Of a DNA stretch of 64,000 nt, positions 57,705-64,000 are shown piece by piece. Location: NCBI RefSeq assembly GCF_030272895.1, contig NZ_JALRNF010000008.1, positions 1 to 64,000 of the forward strand. Reading direction: 5' to 3'. A program made the translations under genes and the position numbers. The notes beneath the pieces were generated by a model. It did no database searches. It was not told the DNA's origin and saw only the letters and a program-made list of their open reading frames with translations. This DNA comes from Pseudomonas sp. BGr12 (GTDB taxonomy: Bacteria; Pseudomonadota; Gammaproteobacteria; Pseudomonadales; Pseudomonadaceae). Each line of letters begins with the position of its first letter. Position 1 is the first letter of the stretch.

Positions 57705-58292
57705 ATGCTGGAATCATTGCTCGTCCCGACCGCGATCGTGGCCCTCGCCGAAATCGGTGACAAGACCCAACTGCTCGCGCTCATCCTCGCTGCCCGTTTT
57801 CGCAAGCCCTGGCCGATCATCGCCGGCATCATCGCCGCGACCCTGGCCAACCATGCGGCTGCCGGTGCGGTTGGCGCCTGGGTCAGCACCTTCTTCTCCG
57901 CCGCCACCCTGCACTGGATCCTCGCCGCCAGCTTTGCCGCCACGGCCCTGTGGACGCTGATCCCGGACAAGATGGACGATGACGAAACCAGCGCGGCGCG
58001 CCGCTACGGCCCGTTCCTGACGACCCTGATCGCGTTCTTCATCGCTGAAATCGGTGACAAGACCCAGGTGGCCACGGTGATGCTGGCGGCCCAGTATCCG
58101 CACCTGATCATGGTCATCATCGGTACCACCCTGGGCATGTTGATTGCCAACGTGCCGGTGGTGTTGGCGGGCAATTTCGCCGCCGAGAAGCTGCCGTTGA
58201 CCCTGATCCGTCGCCTGGCCTCGGCCGCCTTCTTCGTACTGGCGGGCGTAGCGGTGTATTCGGCGATGGAGGTCAGTGGCTGGATAGGCTGA
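57705..58292 (+). CDS. TMEM165/GDT1-family manganese exporter
   Basis: This 195-residue membrane protein has about six helices and two copies of the signature AEIGDKTQ (near 15-22 and 117-124), the duplicated cation-binding motif of UPF0016. Family members export Mn2+ and move Ca2+ in eukaryotes. The ATG at 57705 has an AGGA site 6 nt upstream. Control by the upstream manganese riboswitch supports Mn2+ efflux. Confidence 0.9.
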   Translation: MLESLLVPTAIVALAEIGDKTQLLALILAARFRKPWPIIAGIIAATLANHAAAGAVGAWVSTFFSAATLHWILAASFAATALWTLIPDKMDDDETSAARRYGPFLTTLIAFFIAEIGDKTQVATVMLAAQYPHLIMVIIGTTLGMLIANVPVVLAGNFAAEKLPLTLIRRLASAAFFVLAGVAVYSAMEVSGWIG

Positions 58293-58298
58293 ATGCAA

Positions 58299-58350
58299 TC
58301 GCGGGGCAAGCCCGCTCCTACACCGGTAGGAGCGGGCTTGCTCCGCGATG
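58299..58350. repeat. REP pair (BIME-like)
   Basis: Two almost exact inverted REP cores are separated by only a few bases (centre near 58325), forming a long potential hairpin between the convergent exporter and M48 protease genes. It may serve as a terminator for both. Confidence 0.88.
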
Positions 58351-58356
58351 GGCTGT

Positions 58357-59172
58357 TTACTTCTTGGCCTGCTCGTACAACGGCATCACTTTCGGAATCG
58401 CTGCCCGCAACGACGCCTGGCGACTATCCGAGGCCGGGTGCGTACTCATGAATTCAGGCTGCGAGCCACCCGAGGCCTGGCTCATCTTGTCCCACAGGGT
58501 GATCGCCGCATTCGGGTTGTAGCCCGCCCGGGCCGCCAGTTCCAGGCCGATCAGGTCGGCTTCGTTCTCGTTGGCGCGGCTGTTGGGCAAGGTCATGCTG
58601 TACTGCACCACGGCATCGGCAATCGCCAGGCTGTCCGAGCCCAGGCCCAGCAAGGCACCGGCCCCCGTGCGCGCCATCTGCACACCGTAGGCCTTGGACA
58701 TCGCTTCACGGCCATGCTCGCGCAGGGCGTGGGCGATTTCATGGCCCATGACCGCGGCGATCTCGTCATCGGTCAGCTTGAGCTTGTCGATCAGCCCGGT
58801 GTAGAAAAAGATCTTGCCGCCAGGGCCGCAGTTGGCGTTGAGCTCGTCGCTCTTGATCAGGTTGACCTCCCAGTTCCACTGCGCCGCATCCGGGCGGAAC
58901 TTCGGCGCCTGGGCAATCAGGCGGTCGGCGATAAGCTGGACACGCTTGGCTTCGGCGCTGGTCTTGTCGAGCACACCCTTGCTCGTGGCTTCGCCCACCG
59001 TCTGCTGGTAGGACTGCGCATACATCTGGTTGACCTCTTCGGTCGACAGCATGCTGAACATGTATTGCGTACGCTCGACACCGACGGCACCGCCGCTGGT
59101 GGTGTTCACCGCCTGGCAACCGGCTAGCAGGATGCTGGCACCCAGGGCACCGACAACAAATGACTTACGCAT
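58357..59172 (-). CDS. M48 family metalloprotease, lipoprotein
   Basis: This 271-residue protein has a lipoprotein signal (LLAGC, Cys about 19) and an M48 domain with MGHEIAHALREHGRE (HExxH zinc motif) and ANENEADLIGLELAARAGY (third ligand). It resembles LoiP/YcaL-type outer-membrane-associated proteases that act on misfolded envelope proteins. The ATG at 59172 begins the signal peptide; a longer frame upstream is not secretory. Confidence 0.9.
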   Translation of the reverse strand: MRKSFVVGALGASILLAGCQAVNTTSGGAVGVERTQYMFSMLSTEEVNQMYAQSYQQTVGEATSKGVLDKTSAEAKRVQLIADRLIAQAPKFRPDAAQWNWEVNLIKSDELNANCGPGGKIFFYTGLIDKLKLTDDEIAAVMGHEIAHALREHGREAMSKAYGVQMARTGAGALLGLGSDSLAIADAVVQYSMTLPNSRANENEADLIGLELAARAGYNPNAAITLWDKMSQASGGSQPEFMSTHPASDSRQASLRAAIPKVMPLYEQAKK

Positions 59173-59324
59173 GAAAACACTCCCTTCGAACATGCCGCGT
59201 ATCCTAGGCCGACTCGATTGCGCCCGCCATATCCCGGACGAAGATTTCTCCAGACGGCACTCATGCTTTGACCTGCACAAGCCGATAAGCCGTAGCAGAC
59301 GTTTTTTTGCGCTTGGAGCCCTTC

Positions 59325-61466
59325 ATGAAGTTCAGGTCGATCCAGTTTTCCGTTGCCGCCCTGGCCGGTGCCATCGTATTAAGCATAGTCGCCGCCCTGG
59401 TGCTCTATGCGGTGTATTCCGGCCAGCGCACCCAGGACCTGGTGCAGGCCCGCACCCAACAGCAGTTCGAAGCGGTGATCGAACAGCGCCTGACCGCCCT
59501 GGCCCGCACCCAGGTCAGCGAAATCCAGCGCGGCCTGGAAGCGCCACTGCTGATCGCCCGCAGCCTGGCCACCAGCAACGCCATGCTCGGCATGAAGGAC
59601 GCCAACGGCAATCCACAGCTCAAGATCGAGCGTGAGCAACTGATCGCCCTGCTCAAGCAGACCGCCGTGACCAACCCGCTGATCCTCGGCACCTACCTGG
59701 GCTGGGAAGCGGGCGCCCTGGACCACGATGACAGCCGTTATGTCGGCAGCGCCATCACCGGTATCGACAGTGCCACCGGCCGCTTCCTGCCCTGGTGGTT
59801 CCGCAACGATGACGGCAGCCTGGGCCAGGACAAGCTGGCCGACGTCAACGACCAGACCATCCTCGCCACTGGCGTACGCGCCAGCGAGTACTACCTGTGC
59901 CCGCAGGAGTCGAAGAAGGCCTGCGTCATCGACCCGGCCCCCTATAAGGTAGGCGACAAGGTGGTGATGCTCGCCTCCTTCGTCGAACCGATCATGATCG
60001 ACGGCCAGTTCCAGGGCATCGCCGGTGCCGACCTGTCGGTGAACTTCATTCAGGAACTGCTCAACGCCGCCGACCGCCAGCTCTATGACGGTGCAGGCGA
60101 GTTGGCACTGGTGTCCGGCAACGGTCGCCTGGTGGCCTTCACCAAGGACCCGGGCAAGTTCGGCGAAAAGGCCAGCGATGCCCTCGACGCCAGCGTCGCC
60201 ACCACCCTGAGCCAGCTTGCCGGCGAAACCCTGCACTACAAGGTCAATCAACAAGCCGGCCGCATCGAGCTGTACCTGCCGTTCAAGATCGCCAACACCG
60301 ACGCACGCTGGACCCTGCTGCTGGAACTGCCAGTCAGCGCGGTGATGGCCGACGTCAACAAACTCCAGGATGAACTCAGCGCCCAGCGCCGCACCGATAT
60401 CACCGGCATGACCCTGATGGGCCTGGGCATCGCCGCCGTCGGCCTGCTGGTGATCTGGCTGCTGGCCCACGGCATCGCCCGCCCACTGCGGCAGATGGTG
60501 GCCATGCTCGACGACATCGCCCAGGGCGAAGGCGACCTGACCCGCCGCCTGAGCAGCGACCGCGCCGACGAGCTGGGCTCGATCGCCAAGGGCTTCAACA
60601 CCTTCCTGGGCAAGCTGCAGGCGATGATCAGCCAGGTGGTGGCCTCGGTGCAGAAGGTCAGCGACTCGTCGGAGCACACCGCCGACATCGCCATCCGCAC
60701 CAACCAGGGCGTGCACAAGCAAATGGCCGAGATCGAACTGGTGGCCACCGCAGTGCACGAGATGACCGCCACCGCCCAGGACGTGGCGCGCAACGCCACC
60801 CATGCCGCCCAGGCCGCCAGCAACGCCGACCAGGCCGCCCACCAGGGCCTGCAGATCGTGCGCAACACCTCTGACTCGATCAGCGCCCTGGCCGAGGAGA
60901 TCGGCCGGGCGGTGGGCGTGGTGCAGACCCTGGCCCGCGACAGCGAGAACATCAACGCGATCCTGATCGCCATCCGCGCCATTGCCGAGCAGACCAACCT
61001 GCTGGCACTCAACGCGGCCATCGAAGCGGCGCGTGCCGGCGAGCAGGGCCGCGGCTTTGCCGTGGTGGCCGACGAGGTGCGCAACCTGGCGCAGAAGACC
61101 CAGCAGGCCACTGAAGAAATCCAGCAGATGATCCAGCAACTGCAGCAAGGCACCCGCGATGTGGTGCGGGTCATGGAAGACAGCCAGGGCAAGACCGACG
61201 ACAGCGTGCAGCAGGCCGCTCGCGCCGCCCAGGCGCTGGAAAGCATCACCCGGGCGGTCTCGGTGATCAACGACATGAACACCCAGATCGCCAGCGCTGC
61301 CGAAGAGCAGAGCGCGGTGGCCGATGACATCAACCGCAATGTGATCAATATCGGCCAGGTGGCCAATGAAGTGGCAGGCGGGGCCGATGAGTCCAGCAGC
61401 GCCAGCGCCGAACTGACCAAGCTGGCCGAGCAGCAGCGGCGCTTGATCAATCAGTTCAGGGTGTGA
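59325..61466 (+). CDS. dCache methyl-accepting chemotaxis protein
   Basis: This 713-residue receptor has TM1 (about 9-32), a double-Cache sensor (about 40-340, including [14 protein letters not shown] and [11 protein letters not shown]), TM2 (about 363-385), HAMP and a long MA domain with the tip [23 protein letters not shown]. The sensor resembles the P. putida/P. aeruginosa receptors for polyamines and related amines (McpU/TlpQ type), though the ligand is not proved. The ATG at 59325 is the start before TM1. Confidence 0.9.
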   Translation: MKFRSIQFSVAALAGAIVLSIVAALVLYAVYSGQRTQDLVQARTQQQFEAVIEQRLTALARTQVSEIQRGLEAPLLIARSLATSNAMLGMKDANGNPQLKIEREQLIALLKQTAVTNPLILGTYLGWEAGALDHDDSRYVGSAITGIDSATGRFLPWWFRNDDGSLGQDKLADVNDQTILATGVRASEYYLCPQESKKACVIDPAPYKVGDKVVMLASFVEPIMIDGQFQGIAGADLSVNFIQELLNAADRQLYDGAGELALVSGNGRLVAFTKDPGKFGEKASDALDASVATTLSQLAGETLHYKVNQQAGRIELYLPFKIANTDARWTLLLELPVSAVMADVNKLQDELSAQRRTDITGMTLMGLGIAAVGLLVIWLLAHGIARPLRQMVAMLDDIAQGEGDLTRRLSSDRADELGSIAKGFNTFLGKLQAMISQVVASVQKVSDSSEHTADIAIRTNQGVHKQMAEIELVATAVHEMTATAQDVARNATHAAQAASNADQAAHQGLQIVRNTSDSISALAEEIGRAVGVVQTLARDSENINAILIAIRAIAEQTNLLALNAAIEAARAGEQGRGFAVVADEVRNLAQKTQQATEEIQQMIQQLQQGTRDVVRVMEDSQGKTDDSVQQAARAAQALESITRAVSVINDMNTQIASAAEEQSAVADDINRNVINIGQVANEVAGGADESSSASAELTKLAEQQRRLINQFRV

Positions 61467-61479
61467 ATCCATCGCGGCT

Positions 61480-61503
61480 GTAGGAGCGGGCTTGCCCCGC
61501 GAT
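61480..61503 (+). repeat. Single REP element
   Basis: One REP core (tgtaggagcgggcttgcccc then gcgat) lies between the convergent MCP and SRAP genes, preceded by a partial inverse (atcgcgg). Confidence 0.75.
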
Positions 61504-61509
61504 GCGATC

Positions 61510-62133
61510 TCAAGCCGGGGTCAGGCACTCCGGCCCATTGAGCTTCGGATCATTGACGAAGTTGGCCAGCACCCGCTCGCGCAACGGCGCCTGGTTGCTG
61601 GCCAGCAACTCGTACAGCCGGGCGGCTGGCGTCTCGGGGTCGAGCCAGGCCGCCTGCCCCGCCGCATCGAGAATCAGAGGCCGACGCAGGCTCATCGCCG
61701 CCTGGGTCACCACCGCCGTGCTCAGCCAGACCTGGTCCTGTACCGGGTAGGCCTCCCAGATGGCGGCAAAGAACAACGACGAGCCCTCCCCCGGCGTCAA
61801 CCAGTAGGGCCGTTTGCGCGCCGTGCCGCGCCACTCGTAGAAGCCGTTGGCCGGCATCAGGCAGCGACGCTGGCGAAAGGCCTCGCGAAACATCGGCTGC
61901 TCGGCCAGGGTTTCGGCCCGGGCATGGGCCGGGGTACGCGACAGGTCAGTCAGCCAGGCCGGCGTCAGCCCCCAGCGGGCACGGGCCAGCTCCAGCTTGC
62001 CGGCTTCAAGTTGGCGCTGGATCAGTACCGAGGCACCAGGGGAAATGTTCCATTGCGCCTGCTGGTCCGCCGGGAAGCCCGGCAAGGCGGCAAAGGCAGG
62101 AGACCAGCGAAACAGCGCGTAACGTCCACACAT
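61510..62133 (-). CDS. SRAP-domain protein (YedK/HMCES family), altered active site
   Basis: This 207-residue protein starts MCGRYAL with the catalytic Cys2 that crosslinks to abasic sites in ssDNA in this family. Glu100 (NGFYEW) is also kept. The usual Asn of NARxET is His70 (HARAET), and the family His in the xHDRRP-like segment is replaced (AAMSLRRPLIL, Ser148). The protein may still bind abasic DNA but with changed chemistry for crosslink reversal. Confidence 0.87.
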   Translation of the reverse strand: MCGRYALFRWSPAFAALPGFPADQQAQWNISPGASVLIQRQLEAGKLELARARWGLTPAWLTDLSRTPAHARAETLAEQPMFREAFRQRRCLMPANGFYEWRGTARKRPYWLTPGEGSSLFFAAIWEAYPVQDQVWLSTAVVTQAAMSLRRPLILDAAGQAAWLDPETPAARLYELLASNQAPLRERVLANFVNDPKLNGPECLTPA

Positions 62134-62146
62134 GGGGATAAAAAAC

Positions 62147-62407
62147 CTAGCAAATCAGGGTGCCGGGGAGACTCTCCGGTTCGTCGCCAGCCAGTGGCTG
62201 GGCGTCATTGTACGCGGCGATCAACTGGCGTGCGTATTCGGCCTGGTCGTCGGCGACCGCCAGGCCCAGCAGGCCCTGCATCGGCAGGTCGCCCATCGCC
62301 CCCATCAGGTCGCGGCCGACCAGGTGTACCTGGACACCCTCGCTGCCGAGCATGCCGATCAGCATTTCAGCTTCCAACAGGTTTTCCGGCTCATAGATTC
62401 GTTGCAT
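62147..62407 (-). CDS. DUF2007 family protein
   Basis: This 86-residue soluble protein starts RIYEPENLLEAEMLIGMLGSEG, which is the DUF2007 (putative signal-transducing protein) pattern with an alternating beta-alpha fold. The ATG at 62407 shares one base with the stop of the upstream CPXCG gene (TGATG), so the two are coupled. Confidence 0.82.
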   Translation of the reverse strand: MQRIYEPENLLEAEMLIGMLGSEGVQVHLVGRDLMGAMGDLPMQGLLGLAVADDQAEYARQLIAAYNDAQPLAGDEPESLPGTLIC

Positions 62408-62589
62408 CAGTCGTTCTCGCCATAGACATCCAGCATCCATTCTCCATCGTGCACTTGAAGCACAAAGCGAATGGGCTTGCAGCAGACCTGACAGTCCTCG
62501 ATGTACTCCTGGTCACCGCCGGACAGGTCCACCGTCGTCTCAACTTCTTCACCACAATAAGGACAATCGTAGTGTGCAGTCTCCAGCAT
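62407..62589 (-). CDS. CPXCG-motif cysteine-rich protein
   Basis: This 60-residue protein has CPYCGEEVE (Cys9, Cys12) and CQVCCKPI (Cys33 onward), making a small zinc-ribbon. It belongs to the CPXCG family of unknown function, often beside DUF2007. First gene of the pair; its promoter lies in the 121-nt divergent gap with the acyltransferase. Confidence 0.85.
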   Translation of the reverse strand: MLETAHYDCPYCGEEVETTVDLSGGDQEYIEDCQVCCKPIRFVLQVHDGEWMLDVYGEND

Positions 62590-62710
62590 CGCGGCCTCCG
62601 GAGTGACTTGTGCGTATAATTGCCGGTCTATTTACAGGACCTGCGCGTGTTCGAGCCGTTTTTCGGACCCCGGCCCTACCTATTACCCTAGCCGTTTCCA
62701 ACAAGAGAGC

Positions 62711-63871
62711 ATGATGGGCGAATTCGATGCCATCCGACCGTACGACGACGCTGAGGTCCCTGCCGTTCTGGCACGCCTGCTCAGCGACCCGGCATTCCTC
62801 GATATCCTCACCCACTTTCGCTTCCCGCGCATGGCCGGGGCCTTCGGCTGGCTGCTCAAGCCGCTGATCGCCCGACGCCTGCGCAAAGAGTTCGCCGGGG
62901 TCAGCTGTGTCTCGACCCTGCAGGACAAGGTCGAGTTCTACGTCGACCATACCATCGAGCGCGCCACCGATGGTGTCACCTACACCGGCGTCGAGTTGCT
63001 CAAGTCCGGCACCGCCTACCTGTTCCTGGCCAACCACCGTGACATCGTCATGGACCCGGCGTTCGTCAACTACGCCGTGTACCACGCCGGCCTGCCGACG
63101 CCGCGGATCGCCATCGGCGACAACCTGCTGCAAAAGCCGTTCGTCAGCGACATGATGCGCCTGAACAAGAGCTTCATCGTCCACCGTTCGATCACCGGTC
63201 GCCGGGAGAAGCTCGCGGCCTACCAGTTGCTCTCGGCCTACATCAACCATTCGATCCGCAACGACGGCCAGTCGATCTGGATCGCCCAGGCCGAAGGCCG
63301 GGCCAAGGATGGTGACGATCGCACCGATTCGGCAATCCTGAAAATGTTCCACATGAGCCGCAAGGACGAGCCTTTCGGTGCGGTCATCCAGGGCCTGAAC
63401 CTGAGCCCGGTATCGATCAGCTACGAATACGACCCTTGCGACCAGGCCAAGGCCCGCGAGCTGTACATCCGCGCCACCACTGGCAGCTACAGCAAGGCGC
63501 CGGGCGAGGACGACCTGAGCATCGCCCAGGGCATCACCGGCTACAAAGGTCGGGTACACATCAACTTCGCCCCGCCGGTCACGGCTTTCTTCGAAGACAC
63601 CAAGCAGCTGGCGGCGGAGATCGATCGGCAGATCCTCGGTGGCTACCGCTTGTTCCCGGTGCATTACCTGGCGTATGCGCAGTGGGCCGATGCCGATCCG
63701 GCGCTGGAAGTGCCCAAGGCCGCCACGCTGTTCCCGGCCGATGAGCTGGCCCGTGCCCAGGCCGAGTGGCAGCGCCGCCTGGACGCTTGCCCCGCGATAG
63801 GGGTTCACACCCAGGTGCTGAACCAGGACAGCAGCAGGGCCAGGGCCAGGAAGGCAAAGCCCAGGATGTAG
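62711..63871 (+). CDS. PlsC-like 1-acylglycerol-3-phosphate acyltransferase
   Basis: This 386-residue protein has an acyltransferase domain starting at about 95, with FLANHRDIVMDPAF; here the spacing of His and the following Asp (MD) is one residue longer than the usual H-x4-D. QAEGRAKDGDDRTDSA is the motif III equivalent. It differs from the classical PlsC by its long soluble ends. The last about 26 residues (CPAIGVHT onward) are read from a REP half and the strand opposite the next gene, so the original stop may have been lost. Confidence 0.82.
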   Translation: MMGEFDAIRPYDDAEVPAVLARLLSDPAFLDILTHFRFPRMAGAFGWLLKPLIARRLRKEFAGVSCVSTLQDKVEFYVDHTIERATDGVTYTGVELLKSGTAYLFLANHRDIVMDPAFVNYAVYHAGLPTPRIAIGDNLLQKPFVSDMMRLNKSFIVHRSITGRREKLAAYQLLSAYINHSIRNDGQSIWIAQAEGRAKDGDDRTDSAILKMFHMSRKDEPFGAVIQGLNLSPVSISYEYDPCDQAKARELYIRATTGSYSKAPGEDDLSIAQGITGYKGRVHINFAPPVTAFFEDTKQLAAEIDRQILGGYRLFPVHYLAYAQWADADPALEVPKAATLFPADELARAQAEWQRRLDACPAIGVHTQVLNQDSSRARARKAKPRM

Positions 63872-64000
63872 TAGAAGCGGTTGATACGCTGGGTCATGCC
63901 GTCGACCACTGCTTCATCGCTTGGCGCGCCCGCCAGCGCTTGCGCTTCACGGCGCCGGGCACTGTGCAGCAGCAGGCCGCCGGGGCAGGTAATCACCAGC
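63805..64000 (-). CDS. C-terminal part of a small membrane protein, runs off the window
   Basis: The frame continues past the window end; the visible residues end in one hydrophobic helix (YYILGFAFLALALLLSWF) before the stop at 63805. It overlaps the acyltransferase 3' end by 67 nt. If it starts inside the window, a Met 31 codons before the stop (base 63897) is possible. The family cannot be named from this part. Confidence 0.45.
   Translation of the reverse strand, partial: LVITCPGGLLLHSARRREAQALAGAPSDEAVVDGMTQRINRFYYILGFAFLALALLLSWFSTWV

Noticed and set aside
59379..61472. A 697-codon minus-strand frame opposite the dCache chemoreceptor
   Set aside because: Mirror frame of a clear MCP with HAMP and the conserved tip; His/Gly/Val-rich product without family match.

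Overview
This window reads as the chromosome of a Pseudomonas, most likely of the P. putida group. Gene content and order match what is known for that group: MCP-ampE-ampD-DUF1631-nadC, trxB-peroxiredoxin-cysZ, pta, fabV, and the DUF1302/DUF1329/acyl-CoA ligase cluster. Coding sequence is GC-rich with strong G/C third positions, and P. putida-type REP elements recur (core roughly GTAGGAGCGGGCTTGCCCCGCGAT). I found no rRNA, tRNA or CRISPR array.

Region 0.2-5.3 kb holds a two-helix membrane protein, a 17-beta-HSD4-like SDR, an Asp-nucleophile alpha/beta hydrolase, an LrgA/LrgB pair divergent from a LysR regulator, and a flavodoxin. Region 5.4-9.7 kb looks like a light-response neighbourhood: a short LOV photoreceptor, a PilZ-like unknown, a MerR regulator of the cobalamin-motif-less (class II) LitR type, an ABM-domain protein, FolM, DUF1244 and HopJ-family proteins. 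Region 9.7-21.5 kb is housekeeping: hydrolase, GNAT, FabV, a chemoreceptor, AmpE/AmpD (peptidoglycan recycling and AmpC control), DUF1631, NadC, TrxB and a 2-Cys peroxiredoxin.

Region about 22.4-28.8 kb is an AT-richer genomic island inserted in the 3' part of cysZ. The upstream cysZ is complete, but a second in-frame copy of the last ~64 cysZ codons lies at 28805-29002. The two copies share a 32-bp identity that is the probable attachment core, and inverted-repeat arms lie just inside the ends. The island carries a tyrosine integrase that has lost its catalytic C-terminus, a fragment-like antisense ORF at that breakpoint, an XRE regulator, a small serine recombinase with six GAATAC-type motifs upstream, and a restriction-modification module. 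In that module a C5-cytosine methyltransferase is divergent from one protein that joins a controller-like HTH to a PD-(D/E)XK nuclease, with a perfect 16-bp palindrome between them. An unknown membrane protein ends the island.

Region 29-45 kb holds a LysR/M20 amidohydrolase pair, a soluble PAS-PAS chemoreceptor (BdlA-like), a glycosyltransferase, an old-yellow-enzyme reductase, glutathione peroxidase, SlyD, Pta, an acyltransferase, an OmpA-type lipoprotein, a metallo-beta-lactamase-fold hydrolase, a soluble kinase plus TPR response regulator pair, a decayed GGDEF fragment, and a LprI-MliC lysozyme-inhibitor fusion. Region 45-54 kb is a MalT-like LuxR regulator with DUF1329, DUF1302 and an acyl-CoA ligase, probably for uptake and activation of a fatty or otherwise hydrophobic acid. 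Region 54-64 kb holds a LysE exporter, quinone reductase/MerR, D-2-hydroxyacid dehydrogenase, RsmC, a yybP-ykoY manganese riboswitch ahead of a GDT1-family exporter, an M48 lipoprotein protease, a dCache chemoreceptor, an SRAP protein with altered active-site positions, two small proteins and a PlsC-like acyltransferase.
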